DNA of 64,000 bases from assembly GCF_026626885.1 (NCBI RefSeq), contig NZ_JAPNOA010000020.1, forward strand, positions 1 through 64,000. Direction: 5' to 3'. The translations under genes and the position numbers were made by a program. Numbering within the stretch: position 1 is the first letter of the stretch; each line of letters begins with the position of its first letter. Below the pieces are notes generated by a model. It was not told where the DNA came from. It searched no databases and saw only the letters and a list, made by a program, of their open reading frames with translations. This stretch comes from Parathalassolituus penaei (lineage in GTDB: Bacteria > Pseudomonadota > Gammaproteobacteria > Pseudomonadales > Oceanobacteraceae). Of the stretch, positions 45,339 through 54,873 are shown in pieces.

Positions 45339-46934
45339 TCAGTCGCGCTTCAGATACTCGGCCAGATAGTCGGCAAAACTGCCGTGGCTGTTGGCTTCCA
45401 TCATCGCTTGCTGCTCCAGTGACTGACGTGCCAGCTCGGTCCAGCGTTCCATAACGGCCGCTCCCAGCGGCTCGGACAGGGTCTTGCGATGAGTCTGCGC
45501 CTGTTGCAGGGTCAGTTCACTGAATTCCAGCTGGCCTTCGGTAAGGGCTCTCAGAACCTGTGCTGACGGTGTACGGCTGCTGTCGGCCAGTTTCAGGCGC
45601 TGCTGGCCGAGGCTGTCGCGGTGGAAGCTTGAGTGGTTGGCGCGGTCCAGCATACCGGCGAGGTCGTCCATTTCCGCCAGCAGTGCCATACCCCAATCCT
45701 GCAGGGTGCGGCTGCGTTCACCATCGTGCAATTCCAGACCTGGTTCACGACCACGCATCACGGTGGCCTTGAGGTTGGCTTGCAGGCGGTCGAATTCATC
45801 GTTCTCAATGTTGGCGCTTGGTTTCAGCAAGCAGTAACAGAGGAACAGGTCCATAAACGCGGTTTGCGGAACATCGATACCCACCGGCAGGAACGGATTG
45901 ATGTCGGTGCAACGCACTTCAATGTATTCCACGCCGTAACGGCCAAGCGCTTCCAGCGGTTTTTCACCATGACGGGCGATACGCTTCGGACGGATGTCGC
46001 TGTAATACTCGTTTTCGATTTGCAGCAGGCTGGTATTCAGCTGTTTGTACTGGCCGTTTTCGTCCTGCACACCAATGGCTTCATAGGCCGGAATGGAGCC
46101 ACGCACCGCCTGACCCAGGGTTTCTACATAGTTGGCGACGCTGTTGTGGCATACCTTGAGGCCGGATTGGGCATTGTTCTGGTAACCGAGGTCACTCATA
46201 CGCAGTGACGTGGCGAATGGGCTGAACAGTGTGTCCTTGTTGAGGGTCTGGAGCTGGTGTGGACGACCTTCGAGGAAACTTGAACAGACCGCTGGTGAGG
46301 CACCAAACAGGTAGATCAGCAGCCAGGAATAACGGCGGAAGTTACGGATCAGACCAAAATAACGGTCGGAGATAAAATCCTGCAGCGATTGTGTCTGCTG
46401 TGGGTCCAGCTGCTGTTGCAACACTGGCCACAGGGCAGACGGAATCGAGAAGTTGTAGTGAATACCGGCAATACACTGCATAACGCGGCCATAACGATGC
46501 CACAGGCCATGACGGTAGATATGCTTGAGCTGGCCCAGATGGGAGCTGCCGTAATCAGCGATTGGCACACTCATCTCACCTTGCAGGATACAAGGCATGG
46601 AGGCTGGCCAGATCAGTTCTTCGGGCATCTGACTGTAGGCAAAACGATGTGCCACATCCAGCCAGGCTACGGCTTCCTGACCGCTGCTGAATACCGGGGT
46701 AATAAATTCCAGCAGGGCTTCTGAATAATCGGTGGTGATGCCCGGATGAGTCAGGGCGGAACCCAGACCATGAGGGTGAGCGGTCTGACTGATCACTCCC
46801 TGCGGCGTGCAACGCAAGGCTTCCTTTTCGATACCACGCTGCAGATTGGCCAGCAGCGGCAGGTTATCTGCCTGGCCCAGCAGGGCAAGCAGGTCGGCGT
46901 AGGAAGGAGCAGCGGAGGAGGAATGTATGGCCAA
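45339..46934 (-). CDS. gshA: Glutamate-cysteine ligase GshA (class I)
   Basis: The 531-residue enzyme makes gamma-glutamylcysteine, the first step of glutathione synthesis. It has the class I signature GIEKEALRCTPQG, then SVPIADYGSSHLG, FDFP-like loops and the YIEVRCTDINPF substrate motif. The frame opens at a TTG with a GAG-rich upstream site; no in-frame ATG lies near, so a TTG start is likely but uncertain. The tex gene lies next to gshA here as in pseudomonads. Confidence 0.93.
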   Translation of the reverse strand: MAIHSSSAAPSYADLLALLGQADNLPLLANLQRGIEKEALRCTPQGVISQTAHPHGLGSALTHPGITTDYSEALLEFITPVFSSGQEAVAWLDVAHRFAYSQMPEELIWPASMPCILQGEMSVPIADYGSSHLGQLKHIYRHGLWHRYGRVMQCIAGIHYNFSIPSALWPVLQQQLDPQQTQSLQDFISDRYFGLIRNFRRYSWLLIYLFGASPAVCSSFLEGRPHQLQTLNKDTLFSPFATSLRMSDLGYQNNAQSGLKVCHNSVANYVETLGQAVRGSIPAYEAIGVQDENGQYKQLNTSLLQIENEYYSDIRPKRIARHGEKPLEALGRYGVEYIEVRCTDINPFLPVGIDVPQTAFMDLFLCYCLLKPSANIENDEFDRLQANLKATVMRGREPGLELHDGERSRTLQDWGMALLAEMDDLAGMLDRANHSSFHRDSLGQQRLKLADSSRTPSAQVLRALTEGQLEFSELTLQQAQTHRKTLSEPLGAAVMERWTELARQSLEQQAMMEANSHGSFADYLAEYLKRD

Positions 46935-47090
46935 GATCGTCTCGATTCAGGTCTGCTGATAAGAGAAGGGCACTGTTCAAGTGCCCGGATTGCCGGATTA
47001 TAGGTGAAAGTTTTCATCCGGCGTAAGAGTCCCCGACTGCTGGAGTCGGGTTTCTGGTCGGTAAAAGATTGTTGCAGAAAAGCAGAGATT

Positions 47091-49424
47091 TCAGCGCTTG
47101 TTGGCCTTGGCAAAGGCGGCTGCCAGTGCTCCGGCCATGGCGTTGTTGCCCGGTGCCTTCTGCTCGGAGTAGCGTTCTGCCTGCTTTTTCGGCGCACGTT
47201 GCGGGCGTTCACCGGCGACCGATTCCTGCGCCTTGCTGTTGGCGTCGTCGCTCATCCGCATCGACAGACCGATACGTTTGCGCGCTACATCCACTTCCAT
47301 CACCTTGACCTTGACGATGTCACCGGCTTTGACGACGTCACGCGGGTCTTTGACGAACGACTCCGACAGTGCCGAGATATGCACCAGACCATCCTGGTGT
47401 ACCCCGATGTCAACAAACGCCCCGAAGGCGGCCACGTTGGTGATCACACCTTCCAGCACCATGTTCGGCTTGAGGTCGGAGATGCTTTCCACCCCTTCCT
47501 GGAACTCGGCAAAACGGAATTCCGGACGCGGGTCACGGCCCGGTTTTTCCAGTTCGCTGAGGATATCCTTGAGGGTGATAATACCGGCCTGGGCACTGGT
47601 GAACTGCTCGGCGTTGACCGATTTCAGGAACTGGCCATCACCAATCAGACTGCGCACATCGCGGCGGTAGTGACGGGCGATGTTCTCTACCAGCGGGTAG
47701 GATTCCGGGTGCACGGCAGACGCATCCAGCGGATTGTCGCCATTCATTATACGCAGGAAACCGGCCGCCAGTTCGTAGGTTTTGGCGCCCAGGCGTGGTA
47801 CTTGCAGCAGGTCCTTGCGGGTGCGGAAGGCTCCGTTGGTATCACGGAAGGCCACAATGTTACCGGCCAGAGTGCTGTTGAGGCCGGAAATACGGCTCAG
47901 CAGTGGCACCGATGCGGTGTTCAGATCCACACCCACCGAGTTCACACAGTCTTCCACCACGGCATCGAGAGAACGCGCCAGTTGGCTCTGGTTGACGTCG
48001 TGCTGGTATTGGCCAACACCGATGGATTTCGGTTCGATTTTTACCAGTTCGGCCAGCGGGTCTTGCAGGCGGCGGGCAATCGACACAGCACCACGAATGG
48101 TAACATCGAGATCCGGGAATTCTTTTGCTGCCAGCTCTGACGCCGAGTACACCGAAGCACCGGCTTCGTTAACCATGATCTTCTGAACCTTGCCGCCACC
48201 GGCGTTCACTTTTTTCAGCATTTCTGCAGCGAACTTGTCGGTTTCGCGGGAGCCGGTGCCGTTACCAATGGCAATCAGCTCAACGCCATGACGGGCGATC
48301 ATCGCCATCAGGACGGCTTCGGATTCGGCAAAACGGTTCTGCGGCGGGGTGCAATAGACGGTGCTGTAATCCACCACTTTGCCGGTACGATCAACTACCG
48401 CCACCTTCACACCGGTACGCAGACCCGGGTCGAGACCCATGGTGACACGTGCACCGGCTGGTGCTGCCAGCAGCAGGTCTTTAAGGTTATCGGCAAAGAC
48501 CTTGATGGCACCTTCTTCAGACTGTTCGCGCAGTTCGCTGACCAGTTCGGTTTCGAGGTGGGTCAGCAGTTTGATGCGCCAGGTCCACTTCACCACTTCG
48601 TTCAACCAGCGGTCGGCGCTGCGGCCACGGTTTTCGATCCCGACGTGGCTGGCAATCATTGCTTCACACGGACTGGCGGCGAGTTTGTCGTCGGCATTGC
48701 CGGTGACCAGCGAGAATGACAACACACCTTCGTTGCGGCCACGCAGAATCGCCAGCGCACGGTGACCCGGCACGGTTTTCAGGGCTTCGTCGTGTTCAAA
48801 ATAGTCGGCGAACTTGGCGCCTTCGGTTTCCTTGCCTGGCACCACACGCACCGACAGGGTCGATTCCTGTTTCAGGAACTGACGCAGTTTGGCCAGCAGG
48901 TTGGCGTCTTCGGCGAAACGTTCCATCAGGATGTATTTGGCGCCATCCAGCGCAGCCTTGCTGTCTTCAACGCCCTTATCGGCACTGATAAAGGCCGCCG
49001 CTTCTGCTTCCGGGTCCAGTGACGGGTTGCCAAACAGGGCGTCGGCCAGTGGTTCCAGACCGGCTTCAATGGCGATCTGGCCTTTGGTGCGGCGCTTTGG
49101 TTTGTACGGCAGGTAAAGGTCTTCGAGGCGGGTCTTGTTATCGGCCAGCAGGATTTCGCGCTTCAGTTCAGCGCTGAGTTTGCCCTGTTCTTCGATGCTC
49201 TTGAGGATCGAGGCACGACGGTCTTCCATCTCACGCAGGTAGCGCAGACGTTCGTCCAGAGTACGCAGCTGGGTGTCGTCCAGAGAACCGGTCACTTCCT
49301 TACGGTAGCGGGCGATAAACGGAACGGTGGCGCCTTCATCCAGCAGCGCAACGGCCGCAGCAACCTGTTGCGGGCGAATGTTGAGTTCCTGGGCAAGGCG
49401 TTGGCCAATGGCTTCGAGCAGCAT
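47091..49424 (-). CDS. tex: Transcription accessory protein Tex
   Basis: The 777-residue protein has a helical N-terminus, a YqgF-like RNase H fold ([26 protein letters not shown]), helix-hairpin-helix motifs, and a C-terminal S1 RNA-binding domain ([32 protein letters not shown]). A GGAC site precedes the start. Tex binds RNA and transcription complexes and has no obvious nuclease activity in the family. The final Lys-rich tail ([15 protein letters not shown]) looks disordered. Confidence 0.95.
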   Translation of the reverse strand: MLLEAIGQRLAQELNIRPQQVAAAVALLDEGATVPFIARYRKEVTGSLDDTQLRTLDERLRYLREMEDRRASILKSIEEQGKLSAELKREILLADNKTRLEDLYLPYKPKRRTKGQIAIEAGLEPLADALFGNPSLDPEAEAAAFISADKGVEDSKAALDGAKYILMERFAEDANLLAKLRQFLKQESTLSVRVVPGKETEGAKFADYFEHDEALKTVPGHRALAILRGRNEGVLSFSLVTGNADDKLAASPCEAMIASHVGIENRGRSADRWLNEVVKWTWRIKLLTHLETELVSELREQSEEGAIKVFADNLKDLLLAAPAGARVTMGLDPGLRTGVKVAVVDRTGKVVDYSTVYCTPPQNRFAESEAVLMAMIARHGVELIAIGNGTGSRETDKFAAEMLKKVNAGGGKVQKIMVNEAGASVYSASELAAKEFPDLDVTIRGAVSIARRLQDPLAELVKIEPKSIGVGQYQHDVNQSQLARSLDAVVEDCVNSVGVDLNTASVPLLSRISGLNSTLAGNIVAFRDTNGAFRTRKDLLQVPRLGAKTYELAAGFLRIMNGDNPLDASAVHPESYPLVENIARHYRRDVRSLIGDGQFLKSVNAEQFTSAQAGIITLKDILSELEKPGRDPRPEFRFAEFQEGVESISDLKPNMVLEGVITNVAAFGAFVDIGVHQDGLVHISALSESFVKDPRDVVKAGDIVKVKVMEVDVARKRIGLSMRMSDDANSKAQESVAGERPQRAPKKQAERYSEQKAPGNNAMAGALAAAFAKANKR

Positions 49425-49534
49425 AAAAAGTCCATCTGTGATCGGTCGACAGGCTTTGGAGTATAACGGAAAGGTAGAGGGTGGGCAGGAACAATGGCCG
49501 GGAATTGGAAATCGGGCTGGCGCTGGGTAAAGCC

Positions 49535-49618
49535 CAGGCTGCTTGCCCTGCCTGGTCGGGCCTCTGTGTTAATCCCGGCTCGCCCGGATGGGCCTTAGGC
49601 AGCCAGCTGCGCTGGGTA
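49535..49618 (+). repeat. Structured interspersed repeat, copy 6 (internally deleted)
   Basis: Only the left edge (CAGGCTGCTTGCCCT) and the right end (TTAATCCCGGCTCG onward, hairpins E and F) remain. A, B, C and D are missing. It stands immediately before copy 7, and an even smaller end-like fragment may precede it at 49511-49533. Confidence 0.7.
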
Positions 49619-49639
49619 AAGCTGGCGTCAGGCTCCAGT

Positions 49640-49868
49640 CTGGTTGCCCTCTTGGGGGACCTTGTCCCCCGGCCGGGCAGGCCTCCCCCTGCTTAGCCCT
49701 GCTGGGCTCGTTTTTCCGGTTTTCACCGACAACGGCGTTTCGACCCCGCTCAGATGGCACATCCCTGTGCCAACTGAGCTAGCGGAGCATCCATGCCCCG
49801 GCCGGGTCGGCCGTTGCGGTGAATCCCGGCTCGCCCAGATGGGCATTCTGCGGCCAGCTGCGCTGGGT
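49640..49868 (+). repeat. Structured interspersed repeat, copy 7 (forward)
   Basis: A near full-length copy. Hairpin C (49748-49779) has outer arms GCTCAG/CTGAGC; relative to copies 1, 4 and 5, three base pairs have changed on both sides and still pair. Hairpin B reads AGCCC/GGGCT. It lies between the tex start and the SPFH gene's end. Confidence 0.92.
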
Positions 49869-49895
49869 GAAATCGTTGTTGATGGATACTGTTCT

Positions 49896-49957
49896 CCCGA
49901 CGCCCGACGCCCGACGCCCGACGCCCGACGCCCGACGCCCGACGCCCGACGCCCGAT
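49896..49957 (+). repeat. Heptamer tandem array (CCCGACG x8)
   Basis: Eight exact CCCGACG copies and a partial ninth run on from the end of copy 7, up to 27 bases before the SPFH stop codon. Confidence 0.95.
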
Positions 49958-49984
49958 CCGAACGCGGCCCGCCCCGACTGCCGA

Positions 49985-51496
49985 TTATTTTCCGGCTTCG
50001 GTAATTTCGCGGCTGTAACTCAGGCGTTTGGCGGCGTCGAGTGTGAGGATTTGCATAAAGGCTTTGACCTCGGAGTCGGAGCCGACCGGGGCGCCGCCGT
50101 CGCTGCCGCCAAATACGGTGGTTGGGACTTTGCGTTGGGCGAAGGCGTCAGCCCAGGTTTTCTGGATGTCGATTTCAGCCTGCAGTTTCTGGGCGAGGGC
50201 GTTGTCGGCTTCCAGAATCACTTTTTTCTGGTAAGCCTCGGCATCGGCCAGAGTGCGTTGGGTTTCGGCTTCAATTCGGGCTTTTTCCAGTTCGATCTGG
50301 GCGGTTTCCTTGGCAATTTCGGCTTGTTCACGCAGTTTTTCGGCGTTGGTCAGGGCCAGCTGTTTTTCAGTCTCGGCTTCGGTGGTGCGCTGGATTTGTT
50401 CAACCTTGGCCTGAGCCTGACGTTCCGCCACTTCACGTTCACCCTTGGCGATCGCCAACAGACGTTGTTCTTCTTCCTGAATCCGCTGTTCACGGGCGAT
50501 GGCGCGGTCGGCGGAGGCTTTCTGTTTCAGCTGCATACGCTCGACAAACTTGTTGTTCGGACGCATGTCGGTGACGCGGGCATCCACCACGGTGATGCCG
50601 AAGTTGGTGAATTTCTGGGTTTTACGCATTGGCAGGCCGTTTTCATCCAGTACCTTGTTCACCACAAACATGAGTTTGGTTTCGTCGCCGTATTCCTGCT
50701 GCTGTTCACCGAGGGTGGCGTTGGCGGTGGATTTGGCACGACGGCCAGTGGACTGGGCGACTTCTTCACGACGGACGATGTAGGTGCCGTTGCCCATCTG
50801 TTTTTCGAACTCGGTGTTGAATTCGGAACGGCTGCCGGAGTAGTACTCTTCGGCGCTCATCAGGGATGCGGTGGCCTGCAGGGTTTCCTTGAAGGCTGGA
50901 ATCAACGCGGTGCGTAACATGTTTTCCGGTGAGCGATATTCGTGCGCCAGCTTCAGGAAGTTTTCGGTATCTTCCGGAATGCTGAAACGTACAGTGGCTT
51001 CGGCGTTGGCGTCTACCTGGTCGAGGAACATGATGTTCAGCGGTGGCAGGGTGGCACTGGCGTCGTGCTGGTCGGTTTCGGCATCCATACTTTCCTGTGG
51101 TTTGCCGCTGACGGCCTGAACAGTCAGGGCACGTTTCCAGGCGTTGTAACGGCCAAACAGGTAAAGGTTGTAACCCACATCCGATACGACTTTTTCTTCA
51201 CCGGTAATGGTGCGGACATGGTAGATGTAGCCGGGTTCGGCGTAGAAAAACATCTGGTTAAAACCGCCCACCATAAAGGCCAGCACGGCAGCACTGAGCA
51301 GGCCAGGAATCAGCTGGGCTGGCAGGCCGGAACCCAGTTGTTCCAGCTCGGCGTGTAACAGATCGCTGTTGCCCTGTTTGGCGGCGATGTCATGTTCTAT
51401 TCGTTGTTTGCGTACCCGCAGCTGGTTGCGTTTGAAGGCCACAACGGCGGTGAGTACCAGACAGAGGATGGCAATCAGAAATCCCCAAAACACCAT
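49985..51496 (-). CDS. SPFH/Band 7 membrane protein
   Basis: The 503-residue protein has two N-terminal hydrophobic segments (residues 1-20 and about 60-80), an SPFH/prohibitin domain (about 90-300) and a long Glu/Ala/Gln coiled coil (about 320-460) with repeats such as EREVAERQAQAKVEQ. Such proteins form large membrane rings that organise lipid domains or proteases. AGGGAA precedes the ATG. It lies alone on the minus strand, between the repeat cluster and pckA. No NfeD or HflC partner is present. Confidence 0.88.
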   Translation of the reverse strand: MVFWGFLIAILCLVLTAVVAFKRNQLRVRKQRIEHDIAAKQGNSDLLHAELEQLGSGLPAQLIPGLLSAAVLAFMVGGFNQMFFYAEPGYIYHVRTITGEEKVVSDVGYNLYLFGRYNAWKRALTVQAVSGKPQESMDAETDQHDASATLPPLNIMFLDQVDANAEATVRFSIPEDTENFLKLAHEYRSPENMLRTALIPAFKETLQATASLMSAEEYYSGSRSEFNTEFEKQMGNGTYIVRREEVAQSTGRRAKSTANATLGEQQQEYGDETKLMFVVNKVLDENGLPMRKTQKFTNFGITVVDARVTDMRPNNKFVERMQLKQKASADRAIAREQRIQEEEQRLLAIAKGEREVAERQAQAKVEQIQRTTEAETEKQLALTNAEKLREQAEIAKETAQIELEKARIEAETQRTLADAEAYQKKVILEADNALAQKLQAEIDIQKTWADAFAQRKVPTTVFGGSDGGAPVGSDSEVKAFMQILTLDAAKRLSYSREITEAGK

Positions 51497-51660
51497 GATT
51501 ATTCCCTTTCTGTATCGTTTTCAGGATTCTAAGGGTTTGTGCTGGGGACGTATGTGACAGGGTTGAATTAACAGACCAGTGGCAGAATTTGCGGTGTAGA
51601 AAATACAGAGCACTTGTTAGAGGAGCATGCTGGCAGCGCCTGGCCCATATCACGGGCATA

Positions 51661-51688
51661 AAAAAACCGCGGGCAAGCCGCGGTTTTT
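51661..51688. terminator. Terminator of pckA
   Basis: Stem AAAAACCGCGG/CCGCGGTTTTT with a 5-base loop, 20 bases after the pckA stop. Confidence 0.92.
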
Positions 51689-51707
51689 CAGCAGGTCAGC
51701 GTGGGAA

Positions 51708-53246
51708 TTAACCCAGCTGTGGACCGGCTTTGACGATCGCGTCGGATACGTCGTACTTCTTGAAGTTCTCAACGAACTGGGTAGCCAGCTGACGAGCTGC
51801 TGCATCGTAAGCTTCTGGGCTGGCCCAGGTGTTACGTGGGTTCAGCAGTTTGCTGTCGACGCCTTCCAGAGTCTTCGGAACCAGCAGATTGAATACTGGA
51901 ACCACTTCGGTTTCGACGCCGCGCAGTTTGCCAGTCTGGATGGCGCTGATCACAGCACGGGTAACCGGGATGCTGAAACGCTCACCGCCGCCACCGTTAG
52001 GACCGCCGGTCCAGCCAGTGTTTACCAGGTAAACCTGGGAGTCGAACTCTTTCACACGCTTGATCAGCAGTTCGGCGTATTCGCCCGCTGGACGTGGGAA
52101 GAATGGAGCACCGAAGCAGGTAGAGAAGGTAGATTTCAGACCTTTCACGCCGCCCATTTCAGTCGAACCAACCAGAGCGGTGTAACCACTCAGGAAGTGG
52201 TAAGCAGCCTGTTCGTGGGTCAGAACGGATACTGGTGGCAGTACGCCGGTCATGTCACAGGTCAGGAAGATAACGGCTTTTGGTTCACCAGCCATGTTCT
52301 CTTCAACACGCTTGGCCACGTGGGACAGCGGGTAAGCACAACGGGTGTTTTCAGTCAGGGATACGTCTTTGTAGTCAGCAACGCGGGTAACCGGGTCGAT
52401 AACAACGTTTTCAACGATGGCGCCAAAACGAATGGCATCCCAGATGATTGGTTCGTTCTTCTTGGACAGATCGATGGTTTTGGCGTAGCAGCCACCTTCG
52501 ATGTTGAATACAGTGCCCTTGCCCCAACCGTGTTCGTCGTCACCAATCAGGTAACGCTCAGGGTCAGCAGACAGGGTGGTCTTGCCGGTACCGGACAGAC
52601 CGAAGAACAGGCATACATCACCGTCTTCGCCAACGTTGGCGGAGCAGTGCATCGGCAGAACGTCTTTTTCTGGCAGCAGGAAGTTCTGAACGCCGAACAT
52701 GGCTTTCTTCATTTCACCGGCGTAACGCATACCAGCCAGCAGAACCTTGCGCTGGGCGAAGTTCAGGATAACGGTGCCGTCAGTACGGGTGCCATCGCGC
52801 TCAGGAACACATTCGAAACCTGGAACGTTGAGGATGGTCCATTCTTCTTTATCTGACGGGTTGTAGCTTTCTGGCAGGATGAACAGGTTGCGACCGAACA
52901 GGTTCTGCCATGCCGTCTGGGTAACCATTTTGACTGGCAGGTAGTGTTGTGGGTCAGAGCCTACGTGAACATGAGACACGAAGCTGTCATGCTGCGCCAG
53001 GTATTCTTCAACGCGGTCCCACAGGGCATCAAATTTGTCCGCATCGAACGGGCGGTTGATATTGCCCCAATCGATTGCATCCTTGCTGCTTGGCTCTTCA
53101 ACGATGAAACGGTCCATCGGAGAGCGGCCAGTACGGGCGCCGGTTTCGACTACCAGGGCGCCATTGTCCTGGAGTTTGCCTTCGCCACGCGCGATGGCCT
53201 GTTCTACCAGAAATGGCGTAGATAAATCCGTGTATACAGTGGTCAT
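51708..53246 (-). CDS. pckA: Phosphoenolpyruvate carboxykinase (ATP)
   Basis: The 512-residue enzyme converts oxaloacetate to phosphoenolpyruvate for gluconeogenesis. The nucleotide loop [16 protein letters not shown], the [12 protein letters not shown] metal/kinase motif and the TNTRCAYPL-type strand (ENTRCAYPL) are intact. The start is ATG 53246 with GGGG upstream. Between it and hslO lie 277 bases holding a small inverted repeat at 53403-53423. It pairs functionally with maeB at the other end of this segment. Confidence 0.97.
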   Translation of the reverse strand: MTTVYTDLSTPFLVEQAIARGEGKLQDNGALVVETGARTGRSPMDRFIVEEPSSKDAIDWGNINRPFDADKFDALWDRVEEYLAQHDSFVSHVHVGSDPQHYLPVKMVTQTAWQNLFGRNLFILPESYNPSDKEEWTILNVPGFECVPERDGTRTDGTVILNFAQRKVLLAGMRYAGEMKKAMFGVQNFLLPEKDVLPMHCSANVGEDGDVCLFFGLSGTGKTTLSADPERYLIGDDEHGWGKGTVFNIEGGCYAKTIDLSKKNEPIIWDAIRFGAIVENVVIDPVTRVADYKDVSLTENTRCAYPLSHVAKRVEENMAGEPKAVIFLTCDMTGVLPPVSVLTHEQAAYHFLSGYTALVGSTEMGGVKGLKSTFSTCFGAPFFPRPAGEYAELLIKRVKEFDSQVYLVNTGWTGGPNGGGGERFSIPVTRAVISAIQTGKLRGVETEVVPVFNLLVPKTLEGVDSKLLNPRNTWASPEAYDAAARQLATQFVENFKKYDVSDAIVKAGPQLG

Positions 53247-53402
53247 ATGGATACCCCGGGAGGGTCCTCGCTGTTGCGGTTGGCCGGTCGGCCATTACCT
53301 GTTTTTTTTCGTACAACCGTCCGGTGCTTCAGACGTTCTCATAACAATGAGGGGCGCGATTATGCCAGAAAAACAATGTTGCGCTAAGCCCCCCAAATGC
53401 GG

Positions 53403-53423
53403 ATCGGTCAATAACTGACCGAT
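53403..53423. promoter_or_regulatory. Inverted repeat upstream of pckA
   Basis: Arms ATCGGTCA/TGACCGAT with a 5-base spacer lie about 160 bases before the pckA start. There is no T-run, so an operator is more likely than a terminator. The binding factor is unknown. Confidence 0.4.
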
Positions 53424-53523
53424 ACCAGCCTGTTTTGCCACGATTTTTACATTTGTTCGCTACTGATAAAGCGGACAAATCCAGATCAATGGCTGGCCAG
53501 AATGCCTGATTTCATGCGCTTTT

Positions 53524-54378
53524 TCAGTGCAAATTGCGCTCTGGAAACAGCCCGTCCACGTCAGCCTGGCTGAATTCGTAGTGTTGCTGACAGAAGTCGC
53601 AGGTAATGCTGATCGGGGCGCTTTCGGCCAGCATGCTGGCCAGTTCGGCATAGCCCAGCTGATGCAGGGCGTCGGCCAGACGCGGGCGTGAGCAGGTGCA
53701 CTTGAAGCACAGGGCTGCTGCCGGGTGCAGACGCAATACTTCTTCGTGATAGAGGCGATGCAGCAATTCTTCGGTTTCCAGTTCCAGCAGTTCGGCTGGA
53801 CGTACGGTGGAAGCCAGGTGGCTGATGCGATCCCAGGCGTCGACGTCCGCTTCGGTCTGTTGTGATGGCAGTTTCTGCAACATCAGGCCGGCAGCAGAGT
53901 CGGCGTTGGCGCTCAGCCAGAAACGGGTTGGCAGCTGTTCCGACTGGGTGAAATAGTCTTCCAGTGCGGCGGCAACGTTACCGGCGTTGATGGAGATAAT
54001 GCCCTGATAACGCTGGCCCTGTTCCGGCTCAATGGTCATCACCAGATGGCCGTCTTCAAACACAAGTTCACTTTCTGGCTGATCAACGTCGTAACGGGCG
54101 ATAGCACGCAGCTCACCCTGATCGCTGGTTTCGGCCTGCAGCAGGGAGATATTGCCCGGCAGACGGATTTGCAGGGTCAGGCGGCCTTTGAATTTGAGGC
54201 TGGCACTCATCAGGGCAGTGGCGGCCATCAGTTCACCCAGTACCTTGCTGATATGCGCCGGGTACTGGTGGCGCTTGAGTACTTCGCGGAAGCTCTCATT
54301 GATATGGGCAATTTCTCCACGAATCGGGGTGTCGTCGAAAGAGAAACGTTGCAGCTGGTCGGCACTGCTGAGTGACAT
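53524..54378 (-). CDS. hslO: Redox-regulated chaperone Hsp33
   Basis: The 284-residue protein has the Hsp33 N-terminal domain and the zinc switch near the C-terminus: KCTC followed by CDFC, both pairs intact. Oxidation releases zinc and turns on its holdase function. AGG lies before the ATG. It is the last gene of the yrfG-hslR-hslO run. Confidence 0.96.
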   Translation of the reverse strand: MSLSSADQLQRFSFDDTPIRGEIAHINESFREVLKRHQYPAHISKVLGELMAATALMSASLKFKGRLTLQIRLPGNISLLQAETSDQGELRAIARYDVDQPESELVFEDGHLVMTIEPEQGQRYQGIISINAGNVAAALEDYFTQSEQLPTRFWLSANADSAAGLMLQKLPSQQTEADVDAWDRISHLASTVRPAELLELETEELLHRLYHEEVLRLHPAAALCFKCTCSRPRLADALHQLGYAELASMLAESAPISITCDFCQQHYEFSQADVDGLFPERNLH

Positions 54379-54456
54379 GGCAATTACCTGTGGTAGTCGT
54401 GGGTGACGATGCGGGTCGTCCGGTAGGGCAGCAAGATGGGGTCAAACCGGCGGACT

Positions 54457-54873
54457 TCAATAGAAGTCGGGCCAGTCTGCCGGTTGCTGCTGCGCTTCAA
54501 AACGACGCATGTCGCGGCGTTCTTTCTTATTAGGGCGATGATCAGGAACGACCTGGCTGAGGGCCAGGATACGGCGGCGTTCACCTTCGTCCATCCGTTT
54601 TTTGATGCTTTCCGGGGTTTCCTCGTACAGCAGGCGTGCCTCCGGGGCACCACGACGCTGTTCCGACAGTGCCTTGATGATCACTTCTTTTTCATCAAAG
54701 CCCTGGCGGATGGTCAGTTTGGCACCTACTTCCGGGCTTTTGCTGACCTTGCAGCGTTGCCCTTCGTAATGCACCTTGCCACCTTCAATTGCGGTTTTGG
54801 CCAGCGCCCGGGTTTTGAAAAAACGGGCGGCCCAGAGCCATTTGTCGAGTCGGATCTTGTCGCTGTCGTTCAC
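54457..54873 (-). CDS. hslR: Ribosome-associated heat shock protein Hsp15
   Basis: The 138-residue protein has an S4 RNA-binding domain (RLDKWLWAARFFKTRALAKTAIEGGKVHYEGQRCK) and a basic tail. Hsp15 binds free 50S subunits carrying nascent chains. It starts at a GTG that overlaps the yrfG stop by four bases (GTGA), so it is translationally coupled. Confidence 0.95.
   Translation of the reverse strand: MNDSDKIRLDKWLWAARFFKTRALAKTAIEGGKVHYEGQRCKVSKSPEVGAKLTIRQGFDEKEVIIKALSEQRRGAPEARLLYEETPESIKKRMDEGERRRILALSQVVPDHRPNKKERRDMRRFEAQQQPADWPDFY

Noticed and set aside
49896-49957. CRISPR array
   Set aside because: Seven-base units without spacers; simple tandem array.
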